A stretch of 64,000 nucleotides of DNA, from contig DUSF01000033.1 in assembly GCA_012842745.1 (NCBI GenBank), positions 124,001 through 188,000 on the forward strand. The letters run 5' to 3'. The position numbers and the translations under genes are program-made. The notes beneath the pieces were generated by a model that was given only the letters and a program-made list of their open reading frames with translations, did not search any database and had not been told where the DNA came from. This DNA is from Bacillus sp. (in: firmicutes). GTDB lineage: Bacteria > Bacillota > Bacilli > Bacillales > Bacillaceae_J. Shown one piece after another: positions 29,618-37,909 of the stretch; position 1 is the first letter of the stretch, and each line of letters begins with the position of its first letter.

Positions 29618-30838
29618 TTAAGAACGGTAACTTGCATTAATGCGTACATAATCATAGGATAAGTCACAGCCCCAAGCTTTTCCTTTGCCTTCGCCAATGT
29701 GAAGATTAACTTTAATGACAACATCTTCACCTTTTAAATAATTCGTCGCATCTTCTTCTGAAAATGGAAGCGGCTGTCCTGCTTTCAGCATTTGAATGTC
29801 ACCGATAAAGACATCGACTACATTCGGATTGACTTCGGCACCACTATAGCCAACAGCACAAATAATCCGGCCCCAATTTGCATCTTCTCCGTGTACAGCT
29901 GTTTTTACTAATGAAGAGCCAACAACGCTTTTTGCGATTTTCCCGGCATCATCGTCCGTCCGCGCACCTTCAACTTGGACTTCAACAAGCTTCGTAGCTC
30001 CCTCACCATCTCGCGCAATTTTTTTCGCTAAATCTTCACAAACCTTTTCGAGTGCTTTATAAAATAAATCCCATTCAGGATGTTCAATTGTTAATGTCCT
30101 ATTCTCTGCCATTCCATTTGCCATGACAAGCACCATGTCATTTGTTGATGTATCTCCATCAACAGTAATGCGGTTAAATGTTTTATTCGTAATATCGCTA
30201 AGCGCTTTTTGCAAAACTGTTGATTCAATATTTGCATCAGTTGTTACGAAACCAAGCATTGTTGCCATATTTGGGTGAATCATACCTGAGCCTTTTGCCG
30301 CCCCAGCAACTGTAACCATCTTCCCATCAACTTCGATTTGATAGCAAGTTGTTTTCGGAACAAGGTCAGTCGTTAAAATTGCTTTGCTGAAAAGCTCGCC
30401 ACCTTCTAAAGAAGCGACTGGCTCCAACTGATCAACCCCTGTTGAAATCTTATCCATCGGCATTAATTCACCAATGACCCCTGTTGAGGCAACAGCTACA
30501 TAATGCTCTGGCAATGAAAACCTTTCCGCTACTTCCTGTCTTGTTCGATAAGCATCTTTTTCGCCTTGTTCCCCTGTACATGCATTGGCATTTCCGCTAT
30601 TGCAAATAACTGCTTGAATTTTGCCTTCCTTAGCAATGCTGTCTTTTGTAATTTTTAATGGTGCTGCCTGAAATGTATTTAAAGTATATACAGCTGCACA
30701 GCTTGCCGGAACTTCACTGATGATCATTGCTAAATCTAATTTATCTTTTTTACGAAGATTTGCATAAATGCCTGTAGCACTAAACCCTTTAGGGCTTGTC
30801 ACAGAACCACCTGCAACCTTCTTTATACCATTAATCAC
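29618..30838 (-). CDS. argJ: Bifunctional ornithine acetyltransferase/N-acetylglutamate synthase
   Basis: About 406 residues. The autocleavage site is in KGSGMIHPNMATMLGF, where the Thr becomes the N-terminal nucleophile of the beta chain. It moves the acetyl group from acetylornithine back to glutamate. I place the start at GTG 30838, because AAGGAGAG lies 7 nt upstream; the frame to 30877 overlaps argC and has no site. Confidence 0.95.
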   Translation of the reverse strand: MINGIKKVAGGSVTSPKGFSATGIYANLRKKDKLDLAMIISEVPASCAAVYTLNTFQAAPLKITKDSIAKEGKIQAVICNSGNANACTGEQGEKDAYRTRQEVAERFSLPEHYVAVASTGVIGELMPMDKISTGVDQLEPVASLEGGELFSKAILTTDLVPKTTCYQIEVDGKMVTVAGAAKGSGMIHPNMATMLGFVTTDANIESTVLQKALSDITNKTFNRITVDGDTSTNDMVLVMANGMAENRTLTIEHPEWDLFYKALEKVCEDLAKKIARDGEGATKLVEVQVEGARTDDDAGKIAKSVVGSSLVKTAVHGEDANWGRIICAVGYSGAEVNPNVVDVFIGDIQMLKAGQPLPFSEEDATNYLKGEDVVIKVNLHIGEGKGKAWGCDLSYDYVRINASYRS

Positions 30839-30857
30839 TGTCGTTCTCTCCTTTTTC

Positions 30858-31895
30858 CTACGGATAAACAGGGACAAAGTTCAACCCAGTCTTTTCATCC
30901 AGTCCCATCATAATATTTAAATTTTGGATTGCCTGGCCTGCTGCTCCTTTTACGAGATTATCAATAACAGAAACAATCATGATTCGGCCTGTTCTTTCAT
31001 CATAGGCTAACCCTATATCACAATAATTCGAACCATATACTTCCTTTGTTGAAGGGAATACTCCTTTTGGACGTACCCTAACAAATGGTTTGTTTTCATA
31101 TGCTTCATTATAAATTTCTAACAATTGGTCAATTGTTATATTCATTTTTGGCTTTACATATATCGTTGCCATTATCCCCCTTGTCATTGGGACAAGATGG
31201 GTGCTAAATGTGATTGGCTGAATGCTTTCATTCCATATTTTTAAAGTCTGTTCAATCTCTGGAATATGTTGATGCTGATTCACTTTATATATTTTAAAAT
31301 TATCGTTCATTTCGGGAAAATGACTGGCAGCTGATAATGATCGTCCTGCTCCCGATAGTGCTGATTTTGCATCAATAATGATGGAATCTTCTATTATAAG
31401 TTCCTTTTGAACTAAAGGTGCTAAGCCAAGTAATGTAGCTGTAGGATAGCAGCCAGGATTCGCAATGACGCTTGCCTCTTCTATCTCCGCTTTAAACCAT
31501 TCAGGCATCCCATAAATCGCTTGTTTTAAAGTTTTCTTAGGTGCTGCTGGCTTTCTGTACCAAAACTCATAATCTTCTTGATTTTTTATCCGAAGGTCTC
31601 CTGAGACGTCAATAACTTTAAGTCCTTGCTCCACTAAATTCGGTGTTAGTTTACTAGAAATCCCCGCTGGTGTAGCCAAAAAAACAAGCTCGACATTTTT
31701 AGCCATCTTTTTGGGATCAATTTCTTCTAATCTATTATTCACTATTCCATGAAGATGTGGGTAACTTTCAATAAATGGTGTACCTTGCTGTGATGAGGAG
31801 TGCAAAGATACAATTTCAGCCTCTGGATGATGATTTAATAAACGAATTAACTCTGCTCCACCATAACCTGTTGCCCCAACGATTGCGACTTTCAT
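30858..31895 (-). CDS. argC: N-acetyl-gamma-glutamyl-phosphate reductase
   Basis: 345 residues. The N-terminal NADP motif is GATGYGGAELIRLL and the catalytic Cys is in NPGCYPTATLLGL near residue 149. It reduces N-acetylglutamyl phosphate to the semialdehyde. It is the first gene of argC-argJ-argB-argD-carA-carB-argF. GGGAGG precedes ATG at 31895. Confidence 0.96.
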   Translation of the reverse strand: MKVAIVGATGYGGAELIRLLNHHPEAEIVSLHSSSQQGTPFIESYPHLHGIVNNRLEEIDPKKMAKNVELVFLATPAGISSKLTPNLVEQGLKVIDVSGDLRIKNQEDYEFWYRKPAAPKKTLKQAIYGMPEWFKAEIEEASVIANPGCYPTATLLGLAPLVQKELIIEDSIIIDAKSALSGAGRSLSAASHFPEMNDNFKIYKVNQHQHIPEIEQTLKIWNESIQPITFSTHLVPMTRGIMATIYVKPKMNITIDQLLEIYNEAYENKPFVRVRPKGVFPSTKEVYGSNYCDIGLAYDERTGRIMIVSVIDNLVKGAAGQAIQNLNIMMGLDEKTGLNFVPVYP

Positions 31896-31937
31896 CTTTG
31901 GTCCTCCCTACCGATTAATTGTTTGAAATTAGTATTT

Positions 31938-31983
31938 ATTATATAGTTGCATAAAAATAAAAGCAATTGTATTTTTATAAATT
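31938..31983 (-). promoter_or_regulatory. Promoter and ARG-box-like sites of the arg/car operon
   Basis: On the minus strand TTGCTT (31961-31966) and TATAAT (31938-31943) are 17 bp apart. Two AT-rich near-palindromes overlap: 31948-31965 and 31965-31983 (AATTTATAAAAATACAATT). They resemble ARG boxes bound by ArgR/AhrC, and their position over the -35 region suits arginine repression. Confidence 0.6.
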
Positions 31984-32078
31984 ACGCAATATTTTTAGTT
32001 CAATTATAGAAAATTTTATTAACCGATTATTATCGCCAAAATTGATTGGACATGCTAAGAAATATGAATATAGTGTGA

Positions 32079-32118
32079 ACATTAGCAGCTAATGTGAATT
32101 ACATCACACCTACATTAG
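32079..32118. repeat. Three ACATTAG/CTAATGT elements around the first FNR box
   Basis: ACATTAG at 32079-32085 and CTAATGT at 32089-32095 form a perfect inverted repeat with a 3-nt centre; a third copy ACATTAG lies at 32112-32118. They overlap and flank the FNR box and could mark a second regulator's site. Confidence 0.55.
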
Positions 32119-32135
32119 TTAATGAGAACTATAAT
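32093..32135 (+). promoter_or_regulatory. FNR-type class II promoter of the first Crp/Fnr gene
   Basis: TGTGA-ATTACA-TCACA at 32093-32108 is a perfect Crp/Fnr palindrome. TATAAT at 32130-32135 puts the predicted start at 32142 and the box centre at -41.5, the class II position used by Bacillus Fnr. Confidence 0.88.
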
Positions 32136-32185
32136 CAAATGTAAAGAGGTAAAAAGTGTCTGTTTACAGCAGAGGAGGGATTTGT

Positions 32186-32884
32186 ATGCTTGATGAATTT
32201 TTAAAAGGAATTATATTTTTTAAGGACTTGCCTGATCATTTAATCAGCGCCTTAAGTTCAAAGGTAAAAACTGCTACCTATAAAAAAGGTGACTATATAT
32301 TTCATGAGTCAGACAAAGCAAAAGCGATTTATTTTGTAAAAAGCGGCATCGTCAAAATAAAGAAAATTAACCCTCAAGGGAAAGAGTTAATTGTTTGTAT
32401 TAAACGATCTGGAGATATTTTTGCTGAGGCTTCCCTATTTTGCGAACCTGGTACCACTTATCCTGGGACCGCGCAAACGATATCAGATGCCGAGGTTATG
32501 TTCCTTTACACCTCAGATTTAGAAGATGTTATTTCCATTAATCCTGACCTTTCAATTGAAATGATTCGCTTTATGGGAGAACAGCTTCGTTCGTTTACTT
32601 CGATTTTACGGGATATCGCACTGCTTGATGTATACGGTAAAACTGTAAAAACAATTGAAAGACTAGCGCGTGAATTCGGCAGCAAAACAGCTAGTGGAGT
32701 AAAAATAGAACTTCCTTTATCAATCCAAGAATTAGCAAACATCGTTGGATCGACCCGTGAAAGTGTAAGCCGTGTACTTTCAAAATTAAAAGAACAAGAT
32801 TTAGTTACAATTAACGAAAAAAATATTATTATTAACAATTGGTGTGATTTTTGTCAAATGTTCATCGAACAAACTGATTACTAA
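32186..32884 (+). CDS. Crp/Fnr-family regulator with an incomplete C-terminal cysteine cluster
   Basis: About 232 residues: N-terminal cyclic-nucleotide-binding-like barrel, dimer helix, and C-terminal winged HTH with LSIQELANIVGSTRESVSRVLSKL, whose E-x-x-S-R recognition helix fits TGTGA half-sites. The tail carries C220-X2-C223, and the position of the third cysteine in Bacillus Fnr is Glu228. Asp143 (LRD) aligns with the Asp that is the fourth iron-sulfur ligand in B. subtilis Fnr. It may therefore hold an altered cluster or sense something else. ATG at 32186 follows AGAGGAGGGA; an upstream GTG frame at 32156 is unlikely. It has its own FNR-type promoter, so it is probably part of an FNR circuit. 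Confidence 0.85.
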   Translation: MLDEFLKGIIFFKDLPDHLISALSSKVKTATYKKGDYIFHESDKAKAIYFVKSGIVKIKKINPQGKELIVCIKRSGDIFAEASLFCEPGTTYPGTAQTISDAEVMFLYTSDLEDVISINPDLSIEMIRFMGEQLRSFTSILRDIALLDVYGKTVKTIERLAREFGSKTASGVKIELPLSIQELANIVGSTRESVSRVLSKLKEQDLVTINEKNIIINNWCDFCQMFIEQTDY

Positions 32885-32887
32885 GAG

Positions 32888-32912
32888 GCTGGTCCAAGGA
32901 CCAGCTTTTTTT
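32888..32912 (+). terminator. Terminator of the first Crp/Fnr gene
   Basis: Perfect 8-bp stem GCTGGTCC/GGACCAGC with a 2-nt loop and seven T residues. Confidence 0.92.
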
Positions 32913-33239
32913 CTGTATAAAAAAAAGAGTACTGACAAAACAGTACTCAAAATAAGGGGGTTGGAATTTAGATAATTTCCACAATACTAACACTCCTAAT
33001 AATGATTCTATAATGCCTAAGTCAAAAAAAGTATGAATTCCATCACGGTATGCATAGTTTCATAAATTGTTCACAAAATATCATACCAAAATCGTTTCTG
33101 AAAGGTAATTTATAGCTTGGTTATTAACACTGTTATGATAGTGTTAACGGTATAAAGAAGTTGACTAAAATACTTTTTTCCTTTTAACTAGTAGTATGGA
33201 ATAAAATTTTGGTGACTTCCGTCGAAAGGTGGTTTGATT
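32913..33239 (+). other. Leader region upstream of fnr
   Basis: This 327-bp gap has no gene that I can support. It contains the inverted repeat at 33124-33147 and a possible promoter, TTGACT at 33161-33166 with TTAACT 17 bp later. The -10 is poor, so an activator may be required. No TGTGA-N6-TCACA box is present, unlike the other island genes. Confidence 0.55.
33124..33147. repeat. Perfect inverted repeat upstream of fnr
   Basis: TTAACACT (33124-33131) and AGTGTTAA (33140-33147) flank an 8-nt spacer, 14 bp upstream of the possible -35 hexamer. Spacing and symmetry suggest a dimeric repressor or activator site of unknown owner. Confidence 0.7.
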
Positions 33240-33947
33240 ATGCCTAAACAATCAATCAAAAATAATTTCATGCCTGAATCGATTAAAGAACTTTTACATT
33301 CAATTGACCATATAACGAGAACCCAAAAAGGCACATTTTTATTTCAAGAAGGTATGGCAGCTAATGAACTATATATAGTGCGTTCTGGCCGCGTACAAAT
33401 AAGTAAAATCTCACAAGACGGCAAGGAGTTGACATTACGAATTTGTACAATGGGAGATATAGTCGGTGAACTTACGTTATTTACTAACGAAGCAAAATAC
33501 TTGCTCAATGCCAAAATCTTAGAAAGTGGCGAGGTTGGCGTTATTAAAAAAGAACATTTAGAACAACAATTATTAGAAAAGCCAGCCCTTGCATTTGAAT
33601 TTATGAAATGGATGAGCGACCATTTTAGAAGGACGCAAACGAAATTCCGCGACTTAGTTCTTCATGGAAAAAAAGGCGCCCTTTACTCCACATTAATTCG
33701 AATGACAAATAGCTATGGAGTAAAACGTGATGACGGAAGCATTCTCATCAATATTCCATTAACAAATCAAGAACTCGCCAATTTCTGTGGTACCTCTAGG
33801 GAAGGTATTAATAGAATGCTCAGCGATCTACGAAAAGATAATATTATCACCATTAATAAAGGAAAAATCACAGTCCATGACCTCGCATTTTTAAAATCAG
33901 AAATTAATTGCGAGGATTGTCCACCAGAACTATGCAATATTGATTAG
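33240..33947 (+). CDS. fnr: Fnr, oxygen-sensing iron-sulfur regulator
   Basis: About 235 residues of the Crp/Fnr family. The C-terminal tail has C224-X2-C227-X4-C232, and Asp138 stands in KFRD. These positions are each exactly three lower than the B. subtilis Fnr ligands (Cys227, Cys230, Cys235, Asp141), so this protein should bind a [4Fe-4S] cluster and dimerise on DNA without oxygen. Its recognition helix reads SREGINRML, with Asn in place of the usual Ser of E-x-x-S-R. ATG at 33240 follows AAGGTGG. It is followed by a strong bidirectional terminator. Confidence 0.88.
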   Translation: MPKQSIKNNFMPESIKELLHSIDHITRTQKGTFLFQEGMAANELYIVRSGRVQISKISQDGKELTLRICTMGDIVGELTLFTNEAKYLLNAKILESGEVGVIKKEHLEQQLLEKPALAFEFMKWMSDHFRRTQTKFRDLVLHGKKGALYSTLIRMTNSYGVKRDDGSILINIPLTNQELANFCGTSREGINRMLSDLRKDNIITINKGKITVHDLAFLKSEINCEDCPPELCNID

Positions 33948-34023
33948 TTAAAGACTTCGTTTGCATCTAACATTATATTATTGTACGAAGTAAAAATTAA
34001 AAGTGAAGAACATCACTCTTTAG

Positions 34024-34057
34024 AAAAGCCGGCTGAAAAAAATCAGCCGGCTTTTTT
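34024..34057. terminator. Bidirectional terminator between fnr and the radical SAM gene
   Basis: A 13-bp perfect stem (34024-34036 with 34043-34055) with A residues in front and T residues behind. Confidence 0.93.
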
Positions 34058-35188
34058 CTACTTTGAAATACTTTCTTCTTTTTTGTTTCGTAATGCTTTC
34101 GGAATGTAGACACAAAATGGTTCACTTTCCAAATAATCACCTGTCATCGCATATGCTCTTGATCTAGAGCCGCCACAAACAAAACGAAATTCGCAAACAC
34201 CACATTTTCCTTTATACATATCAGGATTTCGCAATGATGTAAAAACAGGTGATTCACGATATATTTCAGCGAGTGGTGTTTCACGAACATTTCCAGCTTT
34301 TACTGGTAAAAGACCGCTTGGGTAAACATCACCAACATGTGAGATAAACACGAAACCATTCCCGTCATTAACACCTTTAGGCGCTCGTCCTAAACCATCA
34401 ATCGTGCCAGTTGCCCCCTTCATTAAAGCATCTTCATAATTAATATCATCATTATTTGTCATTTTTTCTCTCATCTTATTTTGGATAACAACTCTGCGAT
34501 AATGCTGTGCTGCCGTCGTTTTAATATCAAATTTTACACGCTTACTTAAATTATAAAGCCATGTAAATACTTGCTCATGCTGTACAGGAGAAATCATATC
34601 AGACTCTTGGCCTCTGCCAGTTGGAACAAGGAAAAATACACTCCAAAGAACACAATCTAAATCTTCAACTAACTTCGCCATATCATCTAGTACATCTACG
34701 TTATATCTAGATATAACAGTATTGATTTGAATTGGAATTTCAAGTTCATGTAAATATTTAATAGCTTTCATCGTTAAATCAAAAGAGCCGCTGACGCCAC
34801 GGAAGTGATCGTGAATTTCTGCAGTGGGCCCATCAATACTAAATGCCCATCTTGCAAGTCCAACTTCTTTCGCTTTTTCAATCGCCTCTTTTGTTACATT
34901 TGGAGTTGCACTAGGTGTCATCGAAACACGAACACCTTTTTTGATTGCATAATCAGCTATATCATAGACATCCTCACGCATTAACGGGTCTCCGCCGGTA
35001 AACACAAGCATTGGGTTGTCCATCTCGTATATTTGATCAATTAATTTCTTTCCTTCTTCAAATGAAAGTTCTCTTGGATCACGATGATATTGTGCCTCGG
35101 CCCGGCAATGTAAGCATTTAAGCTGACATGCTCTTGTTAACTCCCAAATAACAATAAATGGATTTTTATTATAATCACGATTAAACAC
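34058..35188 (-). CDS. Radical SAM/SPASM protein, NirJ/AhbD-like (TIGR04053-type)
   Basis: 376 residues. The radical SAM motif C-X3-C-X2-C is in TRACQLKCLHCRAEA near residue 21, with the SAM-binding GGDP (VFTGGDPLMRED) and FSIDGPT. The C-terminal SPASM domain has KCGVCEFRFVCGGSR and a distant C in SEPFCVYIP, enough for an auxiliary cluster. Relatives NirJ and AhbD remove or oxidise tetrapyrrole side chains in heme d1 and alternative heme synthesis, so a tetrapyrrole substrate is possible; a peptide-modifying role cannot be excluded. It has a clear FNR promoter, which supports an anaerobic job. No precursor peptide gene was seen beside it. Confidence 0.8.
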   Translation of the reverse strand: MFNRDYNKNPFIVIWELTRACQLKCLHCRAEAQYHRDPRELSFEEGKKLIDQIYEMDNPMLVFTGGDPLMREDVYDIADYAIKKGVRVSMTPSATPNVTKEAIEKAKEVGLARWAFSIDGPTAEIHDHFRGVSGSFDLTMKAIKYLHELEIPIQINTVISRYNVDVLDDMAKLVEDLDCVLWSVFFLVPTGRGQESDMISPVQHEQVFTWLYNLSKRVKFDIKTTAAQHYRRVVIQNKMREKMTNNDDINYEDALMKGATGTIDGLGRAPKGVNDGNGFVFISHVGDVYPSGLLPVKAGNVRETPLAEIYRESPVFTSLRNPDMYKGKCGVCEFRFVCGGSRSRAYAMTGDYLESEPFCVYIPKALRNKKEESISK

Positions 35189-35223
35189 GTGAAATCACAC
35201 TCCTTGAAAAGAACTTATGTTTT

Positions 35224-35266
35224 ATTTTACAGTCAATCAGCCTAGGATTATGTGATATTAATCACA
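35224..35266 (-). promoter_or_regulatory. FNR-type class II promoter of the radical SAM gene
   Basis: TGTGA-TATTAA-TCACA at 35251-35266 is perfect. On the minus strand TAAAAT at 35224-35229 ends 34.5 bp from the box centre, placing the box at -41.5. The box may also affect the divergent third Crp/Fnr gene, but it is about 100 bp from that gene's -10. Confidence 0.88.
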
Positions 35267-35392
35267 CGAAATCAAGTTTTGATAGAATAACAATAAATAT
35301 CTACAAATATATAGTCCAAATGTATTTTTTATTACCGCTAAGTTTGATAAAATTATAATAGAATAAGTCATTATGAAAAGAAGGTGAACAAT

Positions 35393-36094
35393 ATGTTACC
35401 CCCGATATCAATAAAACAGCTTTTACATAATGTTCCAATATTCCGGGAATTAACAGATGAAGAATTACAATCAATCATTGATATTTCCCAAACCCGAATT
35501 TATGATTCAAAAATACATGTTTTTATGCAAGGGGACATACAGGACCGCGTTTTTTTTATCCATCATGGCAAGGTGAAAATTTACAAAACTGATTTTAATG
35601 GACGGGAACAAATTGTATCTGTTTTAAAAGATGGGGATATGTTTCCACATGTCGGCTTTTTTAAAAAAGGGGAGTATCCAGCCCATGCCGAAATTATTGA
35701 ACCTACAACATTAATCGTAATCCCGATTTCAAATTTTGAAGAAATACTTATTAAATACCCGGAAGTAAGTATAAAAGTGTTTAGAGTACTGGGTGAAAAG
35801 ATTATTGATTTACAAAACCGTTTAGAGGAACAAATATTATCAAATACGTACGAACAAATCATTAAATTATTACTACGCTTAGCTAAATCACACGGACAAA
35901 AAGTGAGCGATATGACAAATAAATTTCTTATCACCACACATTTCACAAACCGTGAATTAGCCAATATGATTGGCAGTTCCCGTGAAACTGTTAGCCGAAC
36001 ATTAAACCAACTTAAGAAAAAAAAATTAGTTGACACAGATGAAAATGGATATTACTTCGTTGATATAGAGCAACTACAGAATGAGTTATTTTAG
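35393..36094 (+). CDS. Crp/Fnr-family regulator without cysteines
   Basis: About 233 residues with the Crp/Fnr plan, including DGDMFPHVGFFKKGEYPAHA in the sensor barrel and the HTH TNRELANMIGSSRETVSRTL with the canonical E-x-x-S-R. It contains no cysteine, so it cannot hold an Fnr-type cluster. It may sense nitric oxide by heme (DNR/NnrR-like) or another ligand; His residues such as those in FFIHHGK are candidates. ATG at 35393 follows AAGAAGG; the track of in-frame GTG at 35384 overlaps that site. TATAAT at 35354-35359 is a likely -10 but the -35 is poor. Confidence 0.82.
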   Translation: MLPPISIKQLLHNVPIFRELTDEELQSIIDISQTRIYDSKIHVFMQGDIQDRVFFIHHGKVKIYKTDFNGREQIVSVLKDGDMFPHVGFFKKGEYPAHAEIIEPTTLIVIPISNFEEILIKYPEVSIKVFRVLGEKIIDLQNRLEEQILSNTYEQIIKLLLRLAKSHGQKVSDMTNKFLITTHFTNRELANMIGSSRETVSRTLNQLKKKKLVDTDENGYYFVDIEQLQNELF

Positions 36095-36122
36095 ACTAAA
36101 CTTTTTTTATATTGCACAAAAT

Positions 36123-36180
36123 AAGGGTTGTTTCCTAATGTATTGCATTTTGTCCGATACATTAGGAACAGCCTTTTTCT
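36123..36180 (+). terminator. Terminator of the third Crp/Fnr gene
   Basis: A long stem of about 18 bp with one bulge (left arm from 36125, right arm ending 36175) and a T-rich tail CTTTTTCTTTT. Confidence 0.85.
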
Positions 36181-36228
36181 TTTCCTTTAATCATATATAG
36201 TAGTATTCGAAAAAGTTTACAACATGAT

Positions 36229-36271
36229 TGTGATGTAAATCACTTTATGATGAACTGAAAATGGTTATCAT
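36229..36271 (+). promoter_or_regulatory. FNR-type class II promoter of the heme-copper-like/DUF2249 operon
   Basis: TGTGA-TGTAAA-TCACT at 36229-36244 with TATCAT at 36266-36271. The -10 ends 34.5 bp from the box centre, as in the other island promoters. Confidence 0.87.
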
Positions 36272-36313
36272 ATTAATAGGGCACTAAAGATAAAATGTTC
36301 GGAGGTAATCACA

Positions 36314-37564
36314 GTGAACATGATTCCAGGTCTTGCCAAGACCGAAACAAATATCAAATTACCTTTTTCTTTTATTATTTATAGTTTGCTGGCCTTTTCA
36401 ACTTCACAAATCATTTTAATTTTTAGCGGTGACTTTATTATGAATGGTGCCTTTAGAATACCACCATTATGGATGGTAGCTCATTTATTAGTATTAGGCT
36501 GGGCTCTGATGGTTGCGATGGGTGCGATGTACCAGTTAGTCCCTGTCGCCTTTTTAACACCGATCTGGAATGAAACCTTTGGATTTATTCAATTTGCAGT
36601 TACAGCAATCGGGATTACAAGTTTCGCTTTGTCATTAGCCTTTTTCCCTAAACTCACATTGATAACAGGATTTATAATGTTAATTGGAATCGTCATGTTT
36701 CTCTTCCAAATGGGAATGACAATGATGAAACAAACGGAAAAGAATATTTTGACAGCTTTTGTCGGTACTGCATTAGTTAGTTTACTGCTTACGATTTTGT
36801 TCGGCATTCTCCTTGCTGCCAGTGTAAGTGGATATCTGTCTATAACGAATCATGTAGCTTTACTGAAAACACATGTTTTACTCGGTATTGCTGGCTGGTT
36901 TTCGCTATTAATTTTTGGACTTTCCTACAAAATGGTACCAATGTTTTCATTAGCTCATGGTTTTTCAATGAAGCTAAGCAAACCAATCTATTTTCTCTAT
37001 ATTTTCGGCTTACTTGCGACGATTGTTTCATTTTGGATAAATCAAGCAAATTTTTTTCGACTTGGGATGACACTGCTATTTGTAGCATTCACACTATTTG
37101 TGTGGCATATTAAACAAATTATTAAAAAGCGCCTTAAGAAAAACTTAGATAAGCCATTTATTTTTTCTTTAATTGCGATCATAATTGGCTGGGTTGTTCA
37201 CCTAGTGGCAATGATTTCATCATTCATACTAATTTCTCCATACTTATTTGGAGCGATTATTTATTTATATATTTTAGGTTGGGTTGTTTTCAGCATTATG
37301 GGCTATCTCTATAAAATTGTACCATTTTTATGGTGGACCCATAAATATAGTAAACAAATGGGACAGCTAAATGTACCAACCTTAAAACAGCTGATGAATG
37401 AAAATCTTGGGTTAGTGCTATTTATTTTATGTTTGGTAAGTTATCTAGGATTTATCGTTTCATTCGGTTTCCAGTTAACAAACCTTTATACCATTGTTCA
37501 GTTTTTATTTGCTATTACAACCATTGTCTATAGTGCAGCAATAGTAAACATTCTTAGAAAATAA
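36314..37564 (+). CDS. Polytopic membrane protein related to heme-copper oxidase subunit I / NnrS-like
   Basis: 416 residues with about twelve membrane spans and no large soluble part. Histidines occur inside spans in the contexts MVAHLLVLGW (near 57), LLKTHVLLGIAGW (near 186), SLAHGF and WVVHLVAM, reminiscent of heme-binding helices of heme-copper oxidases and of NnrS proteins involved in nitric oxide tolerance. I cannot confirm metal ligands from sequence alone. GTG at 36314 is preferred because GGAGGT lies 7 nt upstream; ATG at 36320 is the alternative. It leads an operon with a DUF59 and two DUF2249 proteins under FNR control. Confidence 0.7.
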   Translation: MNMIPGLAKTETNIKLPFSFIIYSLLAFSTSQIILIFSGDFIMNGAFRIPPLWMVAHLLVLGWALMVAMGAMYQLVPVAFLTPIWNETFGFIQFAVTAIGITSFALSLAFFPKLTLITGFIMLIGIVMFLFQMGMTMMKQTEKNILTAFVGTALVSLLLTILFGILLAASVSGYLSITNHVALLKTHVLLGIAGWFSLLIFGLSYKMVPMFSLAHGFSMKLSKPIYFLYIFGLLATIVSFWINQANFFRLGMTLLFVAFTLFVWHIKQIIKKRLKKNLDKPFIFSLIAIIIGWVVHLVAMISSFILISPYLFGAIIYLYILGWVVFSIMGYLYKIVPFLWWTHKYSKQMGQLNVPTLKQLMNENLGLVLFILCLVSYLGFIVSFGFQLTNLYTIVQFLFAITTIVYSAAIVNILRK

Positions 37565-37584
37565 TTATAATGGAGGAATGTAAG

Positions 37585-37887
37585 ATGGAATTAAAAGAAA
37601 AAATCCTTAAGGAATTAGAAACAGTCATTGACCCAGAATTAGGATTAAATATTGTTGATTTAGGGTTAATTTATGAAATCGATATTGATGATAAAAATAA
37701 TGTAGATGTGAAAATGACGTTAACAACACCTGGCTGCCCTTTGCATGATAGCATCACAAGCGGAGCAAGATACGTCCTTGAAGCAATGGAAGAAGTAAAC
37801 AGTGTACATGTTCAACTAGTATGGGAGCCAGCATGGTCTCCAGAGCTTATGAGTGATCGTGCGAAAGATTGGTTAGGTGCTAGATAA
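37585..37887 (+). CDS. MIP18/DUF59-family protein (SufT/PaaD-like)
   Basis: About 100 residues with the DPELGLNIVDLGLIY motif and the conserved Cys in TTPGCPLHDS, ending VWEPAWSPELMSDRAKDWLG. DUF59 proteins help mature iron-sulfur proteins. This copy differs from the YitW copy at 47521 and lies in the FNR-controlled operon, so it may serve the anaerobic enzymes. ATG at 37585 follows GGAGG; the earlier ATG at 37570 does not. Confidence 0.85.
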   Translation: MELKEKILKELETVIDPELGLNIVDLGLIYEIDIDDKNNVDVKMTLTTPGCPLHDSITSGARYVLEAMEEVNSVHVQLVWEPAWSPELMSDRAKDWLGAR

Positions 37888-37909
37888 TTATTATAAATAG
37901 GGGGAATGT

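Noticed and set aside
36136-36166. CTAATGT/ACATTAG in the terminator of the third Crp/Fnr gene
   Set aside because: The same heptamer occurs near 32079-32118, but here it is simply part of a terminator stem; a shared function is not supported.
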